A stretch of DNA of 33,873 nucleotides from Gammaproteobacteria bacterium (lineage in GTDB: Bacteria; Pseudomonadota; Gammaproteobacteria; SZUA-229), in NCBI GenBank assembly GCA_029881275.1, contig JAOUMX010000008.1:1-33873 (forward strand), in the 5' to 3' direction. The notes below the pieces were generated by a model. It did not search any database and was not told the DNA's origin. It worked only from the letters and a program-made list of their open reading frames with translations. The position numbers were made by a program, and so were the translations under genes. Below are positions 1-7,034 of this stretch, piece after piece. The stretch's first letter is position 1, and each line of letters begins with the position of its first letter.

Positions 1-580
1 TTTCATCAATCTTTAATGACATGTGAGCCGCAATTGTATCGGATAACCGTGCCGGATCATCTATACCCGCAAGTGAAGTCAGAATTTCAGGTGGAACTTT
101 TTTATTCAGTTTCACATATTGATCAAAAACACCCAGTATTGAGCGCGACAAAACTTCCAGCTCGCGTGGTTTTTCCGGCTCCAGATCTTCAATAACAGTG
201 TAATCAGCTGTAAAAAACACTTTATCATCATACATACCATCTACCGATGCACGCTTACTACCTTCAACCAGCACCTTGATAGTACCATCAGGTAATTTTA
301 ACAATTGCAGTATGGTAGATAAGGTACCAATATCATGAACATCTTTAATACCAGGATCATCTATTTCAGCACTTTTCTGCGCAATAAGTAGAATCTGTTT
401 GTCTTTTTGCATAGCCGCATCAAGAGCTTGAATGGATTTATCACGACCCACAAACAAAGGAATAACCATATGGGGATAAACAACAACATCTCTTAAAGGC
501 AAAACAGGGATCTTGCCGTCATCAACAATATTGTCATCGTTAATTACTTCTAATTCATTTTCTTTATCTTGTTCAGACAC
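1..580 (-). CDS. lon: Lon protease, N-terminal part (partial, runs off window)
   Basis: ATP-dependent AAA+ serine protease of the cytoplasm that degrades misfolded and regulatory proteins. Only about the first 193 codons are in the window; the ATPase and Ser-Lys protease domains lie outside. The start is GTG (578-580), preceded by AGAGG at a spacing of 8. The product begins VSEQDKENELEV, then the typical Lon N-domain opening IPVLPLRDVVVYPHMVIPLF and the VGRDKSI segment, which is diagnostic of the substrate-binding N-domain. It lies downstream of clpX in the usual gammaproteobacterial order clpP-clpX-lon. A strong terminator after clpX and a sigma-32-like promoter at 643-670 suggest independent heat-shock transcription. 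No frameshift is visible. Confidence 0.95.
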   Translation of the reverse strand, partial: MSEQDKENELEVINDDNIVDDGKIPVLPLRDVVVYPHMVIPLFVGRDKSIQALDAAMQKDKQILLIAQKSAEIDDPGIKDVHDIGTLSTILQLLKLPDGTIKVLVEGSKRASVDGMYDDKVFFTADYTVIEDLEPEKPRELEVLSRSILGVFDQYVKLNKKVPPEILTSLAGIDDPARLSDTIAAHMSLKIDE

Positions 581-642
581 AATTAAAACCTCTAATGATT
601 GAGCTATAGATTACTCAATCAGTTTACATACTGTTGAATATC

Positions 643-670
643 AAATGGGGGTAAATTAACCCAGTTCAAG
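643..670 (-). promoter_or_regulatory. Sigma-32 (RpoH) heat-shock promoter of lon
   Basis: On the minus strand CTTGAA (670-665) and CCCCATTT (650-643) are separated by 14 bp. This is a full match to the sigma-32 -35 core and a near-perfect -10. It lies about 60 nt upstream of the lon GTG and downstream of the clpX terminator, the expected place for a lon heat-shock promoter. The call is by motif only. Confidence 0.75.
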
Positions 671-753
671 ATACCAGACATATAAATAATCATCTGGTTG
701 CCAGATTATTTACATCATTTGCCAGTTTTACTTACTATTTCGAGTTTTGAACA

Positions 754-786
754 TGAAAAAGCCGCGCTTAATGCGCGGCTTTTTCA
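754..786 (-). terminator. Intrinsic terminator after clpX
   Basis: A perfect inverted repeat: GCCGCGC (761-767), loop TTAAT, GCGCGGC (773-779), flanked by TGAAAAA and TTTTTCA that extend the stem. It begins directly after the clpX stop codon. The A and T tracts would make it work in both directions; the biological one is the minus strand, separating clpX from lon. Confidence 0.9.
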
Positions 787-2067
787 TCAATCATTAGATG
801 ATGCGGATTTTTTGCTGTCCCCACTTTCATAAACCATGTACGGTTTTGCATCTCCTTCTATAACAGCTTCATCAATTACCACTTTGGTGACATCTTCCAT
901 TGAAGGTAAATCATACATAGTTTCAAGCAGTGTGGTTTCCAGTATAGTTCTTAATCCACGAGCACCTGTTTTACGCTCCATAGCATGTTTAGCAACAGCA
1001 CTCAATGCATCATCACGGAACTCAAGTTCACAGCCTTCCATTTCAAACATTTTCTGGTACTGTTTGGTTAATGCATTTTTTGGTTGCGTCAGTATGGTAA
1101 TCAAAGCTTCTTCATCCAGCTCTTCCAGTGTCGCAACCACCGGTAAACGACCAACGAACTCCGGAATTAATCCGTAACGAATCAGATCATCTGCTTCAAG
1201 ATCCAGCAACAGCTGACCGGTTGTTTTTTTAGTATCTTTGCTTCTGACTTCAGCACCAAAACCAATACCGCTTTTCTCAGAACGATCACGAATAACCTGA
1301 TCAAGACCGGCAAACGCACCACCACAGATGAATAGAATATTAGACGTATCAACCTGTAAAAATTCCTGCTGCGGGTGTTTACGCCCACCCTGAGGCGGAA
1401 CAGAAGCAACAGTACCTTCAATTAATTTCAGCAGTGCCTGCTGAACACCTTCACCGGAAACATCGCGGGTAATGGAAGGATTATCAGATTTACGTGAAAT
1501 TTTATCGATTTCATCAATATAAACTATACCGGTCTGCGCTTTTTCAACATCATAATCACATTTCTGCAATAATTTTTGAATAATATTTTCAACATCCTCA
1601 CCCACATAACCAGCTTCAGTTAATGTCGTTGCATCAGCAATAGTGAAAGGAACATTCAACATACGCGCTAAGGTTTGCGCCAGTAATGTTTTGCCTGATC
1701 CAGTCGGACCAATGAGCATAATATTACTCTTGGCAAGTTCAACATCATCTTTTTTATGTTTAACTTCCAGACGCTTGTAATGATTGTATACTGCTACAGC
1801 CAGAACCTTTTTGGCTCTCTCCTGCCCGATGACATAATCATCAAGCAAGGCTTTAATTTCATGAGGTTTAGGTAATTTATCAACAGACGATGTAGCCTGT
1901 TCCTGCATTTCTTCACGAATAATGTCATTACATAATTCAACACATTCATCACAAACAAAAACAGATGGGCCAGCGATTAATTTTTTGACTTCATGCTGGC
2001 TTTTGCCACAGAAAGAGCAATACAGCAGCTTTCCTGAATCTTCATCATTATGTTTGTCGTCACTCAT
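787..2067 (-). CDS. clpX: ATP-dependent Clp protease ATP-binding subunit ClpX
   Basis: AAA+ unfoldase that recognises tagged substrates (for example ssrA-tagged) and feeds them into ClpP in the cytoplasm. At 426 aa it has normal family length. The N-terminal C4 zinc domain has Cys17, Cys20, Cys39 and Cys42. The Walker A motif GPTGSGKT is at 120-127, followed by the pore loop GYVG, the Walker B/DEID region (YIDEIDK) and the [10 protein letters not shown] segment carrying the IGF loop that docks on ClpP. The start ATG (2065-2067) has AAGAGGA upstream. It lies 284 bp downstream of clpP and ends in a strong terminator. A TATAAT-like -10 at 2112-2117 may serve a private promoter. Confidence 0.98.
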   Translation of the reverse strand: MSDDKHNDEDSGKLLYCSFCGKSQHEVKKLIAGPSVFVCDECVELCNDIIREEMQEQATSSVDKLPKPHEIKALLDDYVIGQERAKKVLAVAVYNHYKRLEVKHKKDDVELAKSNIMLIGPTGSGKTLLAQTLARMLNVPFTIADATTLTEAGYVGEDVENIIQKLLQKCDYDVEKAQTGIVYIDEIDKISRKSDNPSITRDVSGEGVQQALLKLIEGTVASVPPQGGRKHPQQEFLQVDTSNILFICGGAFAGLDQVIRDRSEKSGIGFGAEVRSKDTKKTTGQLLLDLEADDLIRYGLIPEFVGRLPVVATLEELDEEALITILTQPKNALTKQYQKMFEMEGCELEFRDDALSAVAKHAMERKTGARGLRTILETTLLETMYDLPSMEDVTKVVIDEAVIEGDAKPYMVYESGDSKKSASSND

Positions 2068-2111
2068 GACGTGTCCTCTTACTAGCCCGAAGTTTCTTCA
2101 GTTGTTTACAA

Positions 2112-2117
2112 ATTATA
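2112..2117 (-). promoter_or_regulatory. Candidate -10 element upstream of clpX
   Basis: TATAAT on the minus strand, 45 nt upstream of the clpX start. No good -35 hexamer lies at 16-18 bp (the best is T-rich), so this is weak. The rest of the 284-bp clpP-clpX gap (2068-2351) shows no gene, RNA or clear terminator. Confidence 0.3.
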
Positions 2118-2351
2118 TACTTTGCCCATATTGGGAAAAAGTTACAAGAATATAAAATAAGGGTTAATTATTAACATCCGACCAATTACTTCTAACAGGT
2201 CAGATATTTCGCATTCGCTACCCATAAAAGATAGCCCAAATCAGAATGAAAAAAAGTCAAAAAGATCAATTTTTAACATTTTCAATAAGCTGATTACATA
2301 GACCAAATTGCCAGACTCAGGTTCACCAGAAATACAGCCCAGCCAATAACT

Positions 2352-3005
2352 CTATGATTTACCAGCAGTTTTCATGTCTCGACTTGATAAAACATCATCA
2401 ATCAAGCCATACGCCTTAGATTCTTCAGCACTCATGAAGTTATCGCGCTCAGTATCATCCGCAATCTTTTCGATTTTTTGACCTGTATGATGCGCCAGAA
2501 TAGAGTTCAGTCTATCACGCATACTCAAAATTTCACGGGCATGGATCTCAATATCAGTAGCCTGCCCCTGGAATCCACCCAGCGGTTGATGAATCATTAC
2601 TCTGGAATGAGGCAAACAATAACGTTTACCTGCAGCCCCACCGGCCAGCAAAAGAGCTCCCATACTGGCAGCCTGACCAATACACAACGTCGATACATCC
2701 GGTTTAATAAACTGCATGGTATCGTAAATCGCCATGCCTGAGGTCACAACGCCACCCGGAGAATTTATATAAATAGAGATATCCTTGTCCGGATTCTCTG
2801 ATTCCAGATACAGCAACTGCGCCACAATCAGATTAGCCATGTGATCTTCAATCGGACCCACAATGAAAATAACACGTTCTTTCAATAACCTGGAGTAAAT
2901 ATCGTAAGCACGTTCACCACGGGCACTCTGCTCTACAACCATCGGCACAAGATTCAAAGCCTGTGCATTTAATGCCCCGTGTTTATCGTCAAATGCAGAA
3001 TGCAT
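2352..3005 (-). CDS. clpP: ATP-dependent Clp protease proteolytic subunit ClpP
   Basis: Serine peptidase that forms the double-heptamer proteolytic chamber used by ClpX and ClpA. It is 217 aa, close to the E. coli precursor (207 aa). The catalytic triad is Ser114 (GQAASMGA), His139 (MIHQPLGG) and Asp188 (DTERDNFM), with the same spacing as E. coli Ser97/His122/Asp171. The N-terminal [20 protein letters not shown] segment is the usual one; the residues before it are probably the self-cleaved propeptide. The start ATG has GGGA upstream. It lies downstream of tig behind a terminator and has its own promoter candidate. Confidence 0.98.
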   Translation of the reverse strand: MHSAFDDKHGALNAQALNLVPMVVEQSARGERAYDIYSRLLKERVIFIVGPIEDHMANLIVAQLLYLESENPDKDISIYINSPGGVVTSGMAIYDTMQFIKPDVSTLCIGQAASMGALLLAGGAAGKRYCLPHSRVMIHQPLGGFQGQATDIEIHAREILSMRDRLNSILAHHTGQKIEKIADDTERDNFMSAEESKAYGLIDDVLSSRDMKTAGKS

Positions 3006-3055
3006 ACTGTTCTCCCAGGATTTTCTTTATATTAATAATATGTACTTAGATGATT

Positions 3056-3081
3056 GTATGGGCAGATTCAATTAAAACAAG
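3056..3081 (-). promoter_or_regulatory. Possible sigma-32-like promoter of clpP
   Basis: Minus strand CTTGTT (3081-3076), 12 bp, GCCCATAC (3063-3056). Both boxes resemble the heat-shock consensus imperfectly and the spacer is short. It sits between the tig terminator and the clpP start, where a clpP promoter is needed. Confidence 0.35.
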
Positions 3082-3090
3082 TGCAGATAT

Positions 3091-3120
3091 AAAAAAAGCA
3101 GGCCTAAGCCTGCTTTTTTT
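3091..3120 (-). terminator. Intrinsic terminator after tig
   Basis: GCAGGC (3098-3103), loop CTAA, GCCTGC (3108-3113), with an A7 tract on one side and T7 on the other. It is potentially bidirectional. It lies about 25 nt beyond the tig stop and would separate tig from clpP. Confidence 0.88.
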
Positions 3121-3144
3121 TATAACTCACTGAAAAGTTGATCA

Positions 3145-4440
3145 TTATTTAGCCGCTGGCTTCATTAAATCATCAAATGACTTGGCCACATCCTTAACCT
3201 TTGCCTGGTTAACAACCCAGTCAACAACCATGTCTTCCATCGTCATAGCTTCAATACCGGACATCAACTGAGGATTACTCTTGTAGTGATTAATGACTTC
3301 CTGAGGATCTTCATAAGTTGCCGCAATATCATCAATCTTGGCTTTAACACGCTCGGCATCAACTTTGATTTCAGCTGCTTTAACCAGCTCACCGATAAGC
3401 AGACCCAGGCTTACACGACGTTTTGCTTCGCCTTCGAACAGATCCTTTGGCAAAGTCATATTGCCCTGCAACTGACCTGCCTGCGACATCTGTTTCTGTA
3501 AATTTGCCGCTTCATCATCAATTAGCGCTTTGGGCACTGTAATATCATTTGCTTTCAATAATGCATCCATTACATTATTTTTTAACACCGTCTGCACTTT
3601 GGTTTTTAATTCACGTTCCATATTAGTGCGGATATCTTTTTTCAACTGCTCAATACCGCCTTCAGTCACACCGAATGCTTTGGCAAATTCATCATCCACT
3701 TCTGGTAGTTTTGCTTCAGCAACAGAAACCACTTTTGCTTCGAATGTTGCAGGTTTTCCTTTCAGATGCTCGGCCTGATAATCCTCAGGGAAAGTCACTG
3801 TCATCTGGAATTCATCACCAGCAGATTTACCTGTCAACTGCTCTTCAAAACCAGGAATCATGCTGTGAGAGCCTATAACCACCGGCACGTTATCCGCTTT
3901 ACCACCTTCAAAGGCGACACCGTCAACAAAGCCTTCAAATGAAACCATGACCTGATCGCCATCTTTAGAGGCTCTTTCAACAACATTATAGGTAGTCCGC
4001 TGTTTTCTCAGAGTTTCAATCATAGAATCGATATCAGCATCAGCAACTTCAGCAGTCACACGCTCAATTTCAAGCTTGCTGCAATCACTCAGTGTCACTT
4101 CCGGGTAAATTTCAAATGTCGCTGTATATTCCAGCGGCTGACCCAGACCCATTGTTTTGGGCTCAATAGACGGTGCACCTGCTGGTTTCAAATCTTCTTT
4201 AATCACTGCATCACGAAAAGATGTTTGCAAAACATCACCAACAACTTCCTGATGAATCTGTTTGGCATATTGCTGTTTCACAATTTTGAAAGGTACTTTA
4301 CCAGGGCGGAATCCATCAATTTTCACACGTGAAGATAATGACTTCAGGCGATTTTCCACTTCTTTTTCAAGCGTCTCAGCTGAAACCTGAACCGTTAATT
4401 TACGTTCAAGACCTTCACCCGCTTCCAATGAAACTTGCAT
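3145..4440 (-). CDS. tig: Trigger factor (ribosome-associated chaperone / peptidyl-prolyl isomerase)
   Basis: Cytoplasmic chaperone that binds nascent chains at the ribosome exit tunnel. It is 431 aa (E. coli 432). The ribosome-docking signature GFRPGKVP is at 43-50. The middle FKBP-type PPIase domain includes GDQVMVSFEGFVDGVAFEGG and IPGFEEQLTGKSAGDE. The C-terminal part is long and helical, ending in a divergent Ala/Lys tail. It is first in the conserved tig-clpP-clpX-lon order. The tRNA-Leu gene lies 80 bp upstream on the same strand. Confidence 0.97.
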   Translation of the reverse strand: MQVSLEAGEGLERKLTVQVSAETLEKEVENRLKSLSSRVKIDGFRPGKVPFKIVKQQYAKQIHQEVVGDVLQTSFRDAVIKEDLKPAGAPSIEPKTMGLGQPLEYTATFEIYPEVTLSDCSKLEIERVTAEVADADIDSMIETLRKQRTTYNVVERASKDGDQVMVSFEGFVDGVAFEGGKADNVPVVIGSHSMIPGFEEQLTGKSAGDEFQMTVTFPEDYQAEHLKGKPATFEAKVVSVAEAKLPEVDDEFAKAFGVTEGGIEQLKKDIRTNMERELKTKVQTVLKNNVMDALLKANDITVPKALIDDEAANLQKQMSQAGQLQGNMTLPKDLFEGEAKRRVSLGLLIGELVKAAEIKVDAERVKAKIDDIAATYEDPQEVINHYKSNPQLMSGIEAMTMEDMVVDWVVNQAKVKDVAKSFDDLMKPAAK

Positions 4441-4521
4441 GTTAACCTCTTTAACAATGAGCTATTTAATAGTCCAGACAGCCCATGAAAACACAATAAG
4501 CATCTGATTTTAAACAAATAA

Positions 4522-4606
4522 TGGTGCGGGTGGAGAGACTCGAACTCTCACGTCTCGCGACACCAGAACCTAAATCTGGCGTGTATACCAATTTCACCAC
4601 ACCCGC
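4522..4606 (-). tRNA. tRNA-Leu (anticodon TAG)
   Basis: 85 nt with encoded CCA. The acceptor GCGGGTG pairs with CACCCGC and the discriminator is A. The anticodon stem is CCAGA/TCTGG with loop TTTAGGT, giving anticodon TAG. A long class II variable arm (GTGTCGCGAGACG) follows. The T-arm is GAGAGTTCGAGTCTCTC. It stands apart from the other four tRNAs behind a terminator-like hairpin. Confidence 0.96.
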
Positions 4607-4618
4607 GTAAGGCGCGAC

Positions 4619-4624
4619 ATTATA
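4619..4624 (-). promoter_or_regulatory. Candidate -10 box of tRNA-Leu
   Basis: TATAAT on the minus strand, followed by the GC-rich stretch GTCGCGCC. This resembles the discriminator of stringently controlled stable-RNA promoters. It ends 12 nt before the mature tRNA-Leu 5' end. No consensus -35 is visible; that region coincides with the preceding hairpin. Confidence 0.45.
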
Positions 4625-4628
4625 TAAT

Positions 4629-4655
4629 AAAAAACCCGCAGCGCGGGTATTTTTT
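4629..4655 (-). terminator. Terminator-like hairpin between tRNA-Lys and tRNA-Leu
   Basis: ACCCGC (4634-4639), loop AGC, GCGGGT (4643-4648), flanked by A-rich and T-rich tracts so that it reads as an intrinsic terminator on either strand. On the minus strand it would end the Pro-Arg-His-Lys tRNA transcript. tRNA-Leu starts only about 22 nt beyond it. Confidence 0.75.
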
Positions 4656-4667
4656 ATGCCTGAATTT

Positions 4668-4743
4668 TGGTGGGCCCTCAGGGATTCGAACCCTGGACCA
4701 AGAGATTAAGAGTCTCCTGCTCTACCAACTGAGCTAAAGGCCC
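4668..4743 (-). tRNA. tRNA-Lys (anticodon CTT)
   Basis: 76 nt with encoded CCA. The acceptor GGGCCTT pairs with AGGGCCC (one G-T pair). The D-arm is AGCTCAGTTGGTAGAGC. The anticodon loop CTCTTAA gives CTT, which reads AAG. The T-arm is CAGGGTTCGAATCCCTG. Many gammaproteobacteria use only a TTT tRNA-Lys, so this is a supplementary isoacceptor. Confidence 0.96.
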
Positions 4744-4769
4744 GAAAATTGTTAGAACTAACAATAAAA

Positions 4770-4846
4770 TGGGGTGGATGAAGGGACTTGAACCCTCGAC
4801 GACCGGAATCACAATCCGGGGCTCTACCAACTGAGCTACACCCACC
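4770..4846 (-). tRNA. tRNA-His (anticodon GTG)
   Basis: 77 nt with encoded CCA. It has the extra 5' G(-1) opposite C73 that identifies tRNA-His. The anticodon loop TTGTGAT gives GTG. The D-arm is AGCTCAGTTGGTAGAGC and the T-arm is GAGGGTTCAAGTCCCTT. Overall it is very like E. coli hisR. Confidence 0.97.
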
Positions 4847-4852
4847 ATAACA

Positions 4853-4929
4853 TGGCGCGCCTGGCAGGACTCGAACCTGCTACCCTCGGCTTAGAAGGCC
4901 GATGCTCTATCCGGATGAGCTACAGGCGC
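4853..4929 (-). tRNA. tRNA-Arg (anticodon TCT)
   Basis: 77 nt with encoded CCA. The acceptor GCGCCTG pairs with CAGGCGC and the discriminator is G. The anticodon stem is TCGGC/GCCGA with loop CTTCTAA, giving TCT (reads AGA/AGG). The T-arm is GCAGGTTCGAGTCCTGC. Only 6 bp separate it from tRNA-His, consistent with one precursor transcript. Confidence 0.97.
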
Positions 4930-4985
4930 AGAATCTCTTAACTCGTCCTGCCGACATCTACACTCATTAGTGATGAATATAGAAG

Positions 4986-5009
4986 AAATTTGGTCGGGGT
5001 AGAGAGATT
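4986..5009 (-). repeat. 24-bp direct repeat of the tRNA-Pro 3' end (att-like)
   Basis: An exact copy of 5148-5171, which covers the last 19 nt of tRNA-Pro including CCA plus the downstream AAATTT. The copies are 162 bp apart in the same orientation. A duplicated tRNA 3' end downstream of the intact gene is the usual signature of site-specific integration at a tRNA, but the enclosed segment is only 138 bp and carries no gene. It could also come from a tandem tRNA duplication that lost its middle. Confidence 0.8.
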
Positions 5010-5147
5010 ACAAAGTACATCCCGTACTTTGCCCTTCGGGCCGTGCTACACACGTTCAAAATCGCTCCCGGCGATTTTGTCGAACTCTATCGTTCGCCTC
5101 TCTCTACTAAGTCCCTTACACCGAATCACATACCTGTGAGTCAGTTA
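5010..5147. other. Hairpin-rich insert between tRNA-Pro and its 3' copy
   Basis: 138 bp without a credible gene. It holds three hairpins: 5011-5031 (CAAAGTAC/GTACTTTG), 5031-5041 (GCCC/GGGC) and 5054-5085 (GTTC and AAAATCG pairing with CGATTTT and GAAC). TAGAGAG (5000-5006) inside the tRNA copy can pair with CTCTCTA (5100-5106) and close all three into one foldback. It could be a REP-like palindromic element, a remnant of an integrated element, or a processed RNA of the tRNA transcript. Confidence 0.55.
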
Positions 5148-5152
5148 AAATT

Positions 5153-5229
5153 TGGTCGGGGTAGAGAGATTCGAACTCCCGACATCCTGCTCCCAAAGCA
5201 GGCGCGCTACCAGACTGCGCTATACCCCG
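5153..5229 (-). tRNA. tRNA-Pro (anticodon TGG)
   Basis: 77 nt with encoded CCA. The acceptor CGGGGTA pairs with TACCCCG and the discriminator is A. The anticodon loop TTTGGGA within CTGCT/AGCAG gives TGG. The T-arm is GGGAGTTCGAATCTCTC. It is first in the minus-strand tRNA cluster, with a promoter candidate about 40 nt upstream. Its 3' end is duplicated at 4986-5009. Confidence 0.97.
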
Positions 5230-5268
5230 AAATCACTTGCAAAAACTCGCTATCGCAAGAAGATGCGG

Positions 5269-5297
5269 ATATTACTTGGGTCAGTGGTCAAGGTCAA
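5269..5297 (-). promoter_or_regulatory. Probable sigma-70 promoter of the tRNA operon
   Basis: Minus strand TTGACC (5297-5292), 17-bp spacer, TAATAT (5274-5269), followed by the GC-rich CCGCATC discriminator. The predicted start is about 30 nt before the mature tRNA-Pro. Position and discriminator fit a stable-RNA promoter. Confidence 0.55.
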
Positions 5298-5392
5298 CTA
5301 TCAGTGCATGCTAATCTGCATCACCTGACCCTTGTCGTCGCCCTACTGACCGTGCGAAAATCCCCCGCCTTCATTGACAGGAATTTTACATC

Positions 5393-6247
5393 ATGCCCGC
5401 CCAAATTATAGATGGCAAGCAGATTGCCGCCAACCTGCGCAGCACAATTAAAACACGCGTACAGCAACGCCTGGATAAAGGCCTGCGCGCACCGGGTCTG
5501 GCTGTTATTCTGGTGGGCAGTGATCCGGCATCCGAAGTCTATGTTCGCAACAAGCGCCGCGGCTGTGAAGAAACGGGCATTCTGTCAAAAGCCTATGATT
5601 TACCGGCCAGCACTACTCAGGATGAACTCAATCAGTTAATTGACACCCTCAATACCGATGATGAAATACACGGCATTCTGGTGCAGTTTCCTTTACCGGC
5701 AGGACTGGATCAGGATCAGGTCATTGAGCGCATCCACCCCAGCAAGGATGTCGATGGCTTCCACCCTTATAATCTGGGACGTCTCGCACAAAGAAAACCG
5801 GCACTGCGTTCCTGCACTCCCTATGGCGTCAAGCTGTTACTCGATTCCATTAATGAACCGTACAAGGGCAGAAATGCCGTGATAGTCGGTGCATCCAACC
5901 ACGTTGGACGCCCTGCAGGTCTGGAATTACTACTGGCTGGCGCAACCGTCACCATCACCCATCGTTTCACAACCGACCTTGAAGCCCACGTCCGTCGTTC
6001 TGATATTGTGGTGGTTGCGGTGGGAAAACCCGGACTGGTTAAGGGCGAATGGATCAAACCGGGTGCGACCGTTATTGATATAGGTATCAACCGTCTTGAA
6101 GACGGCCGCCTGGTCGGTGATGTTGATTTCGAAACGGCAGCTAAAAATGCAGCCTGGATTACCCCGGTACCGGGTGGTGTTGGCCCAATGACCGTTGCTG
6201 TATTACTCAATAATACAGCAGATGCTGCAGACAATATCGACAGCTAA
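5393..6247 (+). CDS. folD: Bifunctional methylenetetrahydrofolate dehydrogenase / methenyltetrahydrofolate cyclohydrolase
   Basis: Interconverts 5,10-methylene-, methenyl- and 10-formyl-tetrahydrofolate with NADP in cytoplasmic one-carbon metabolism. It is 284 aa (E. coli 288). The catalytic Lys54 is in [11 protein letters not shown]. Further signatures are [19 protein letters not shown], the dinucleotide-binding segment [29 protein letters not shown] and the C-terminal [19 protein letters not shown] precedes the ATG at a spacing of 9. It is divergent from the tRNA operon and convergent with the CBS-domain gene, whose stop is only 7 bp away. It is a single-gene unit. Confidence 0.97.
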   Translation: MPAQIIDGKQIAANLRSTIKTRVQQRLDKGLRAPGLAVILVGSDPASEVYVRNKRRGCEETGILSKAYDLPASTTQDELNQLIDTLNTDDEIHGILVQFPLPAGLDQDQVIERIHPSKDVDGFHPYNLGRLAQRKPALRSCTPYGVKLLLDSINEPYKGRNAVIVGASNHVGRPAGLELLLAGATVTITHRFTTDLEAHVRRSDIVVVAVGKPGLVKGEWIKPGATVIDIGINRLEDGRLVGDVDFETAAKNAAWITPVPGGVGPMTVAVLLNNTADAADNIDS

Positions 6248-6254
6248 CCGGGCA

Positions 6255-6659
6255 CTATTCAATATCAACCAGACCGTGTAAAACCATATCAGTAAAGCTA
6301 ATAACACCAACAACTTCACCATTATCGATGACCGGTGCTCGTGATAAACCAAACCGGTCAAACAATCGAGCGCAATAGCGAATATCCATACTGGATTTAA
6401 CACTGATTACCGGTTTCGACATAATCTCATAAATATTCACACGATCCGGTGAACGGTCTTTTGCCAGCACATACTTGGCAATATCCGATAATAACACCAT
6501 GCCGTACTCATCATCTTCATGACGTTTTTCAACCAGCAATGATTTTGTTTCAATGTGCTTCATTGTTTTAAGCACATCTTTAACCGTCATTTTACCATCA
6601 ACAATATCGACCTGTTTTTTCATAACATCACGAACACGTATCAGTTTTTTATCACTCAT
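6255..6659 (-). CDS. Two-CBS-domain protein (predicted nucleotide sensor)
   Basis: A 134-aa cytoplasmic protein consisting of two CBS motifs, about residues 10-70 (VRDVMKKQVDIVDGKMTV onward) and 78-130 (IYEIMSKPVISVKSS to GVISFTDMVLHGL). CBS pairs usually bind AMP, ATP or S-adenosyl ligands and regulate partner proteins. It is the last gene of the DUF1538/P-II-like operon, and its start overlaps the P-II-like stop by 4 bp, so translational coupling is likely. Context suggests it reports energy state to the transporter; the ligand is unknown. No enzymatic domain is attached. Confidence 0.85.
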   Translation of the reverse strand: MSDKKLIRVRDVMKKQVDIVDGKMTVKDVLKTMKHIETKSLLVEKRHEDDEYGMVLLSDIAKYVLAKDRSPDRVNIYEIMSKPVISVKSSMDIRYCARLFDRFGLSRAPVIDNGEVVGVISFTDMVLHGLVDIE

Positions 6660-7006
6660 AACTCATCCTCCACAACACTCACCAGTTTTTCAACCTGATG
6701 CGCCACACCCACCGCATCTTCAACATCAATCTGAATGGCAATTCCTGTCCCAATATCCTTATCAAAATCACCAACATCACAAATCTTTTCCAGAATATGC
6801 CGGCTCAAATGTTCTTCGACCAGAAACAACAATACATCTCTTTGCGTCTCTAATGAAAGGCCAAAAAATGTTTTAGATTTTTCCAGGCCTTCTCCACGCG
6901 CATTACTAATTACAGTTGCACCTGTTGCACCTGCTTCACGTGCAGCAGTCATAACCTTGTCTGTTTTTACATCATCTACAAAAGCAATTATTAATTTAAA
7001 ATGCAT
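6656..7006 (-). CDS. P-II-like signalling protein
   Basis: A small ferredoxin-like-fold protein of the P-II superfamily (116 aa). It has the family opening MHFKLIIAFVDDVKTDKVM, then GATGATVISNARGEG in the T-loop position, then LLFLVEEHLSRHILEKI and a C-terminal GTGIAIQIDVEDAVGV. The classical GlnB T-loop Tyr is absent, so uridylylation is not expected. I start it at 7006 because GGGAGAG lies about 6 nt before that ATG and the product then matches family starts; a start at 7048 would overlap the upstream gene without a ribosome site. It is probably an allosteric regulator of the two DUF1538 membrane proteins, as GlnK is of AmtB (inference). Confidence 0.85.
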   Translation of the reverse strand: MHFKLIIAFVDDVKTDKVMTAAREAGATGATVISNARGEGLEKSKTFFGLSLETQRDVLLFLVEEHLSRHILEKICDVGDFDKDIGTGIAIQIDVEDAVGVAHQVEKLVSVVEDEL

Positions 7007-7034
7007 TTTTTCTCTCCCATAGAGACCATCATAC

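Noticed and set aside
836-1177. 113-aa plus-strand frame rich in Ser
   Set aside because: Antisense shadow of clpX; low complexity and no ribosome site.
4986-5229. Two complete tandem tRNA-Pro genes
   Set aside because: Only the last 19 nt of the tRNA plus flank are repeated; no anticodon arm or acceptor 5' half exists in the left copy.
5043-5411. 122-aa reading frame containing REIRTPDILLPKQARYQ
   Set aside because: It is the antisense translation of tRNA-Pro plus the hairpin insert; this kind of frame is a known artefact at tRNA-Pro genes.
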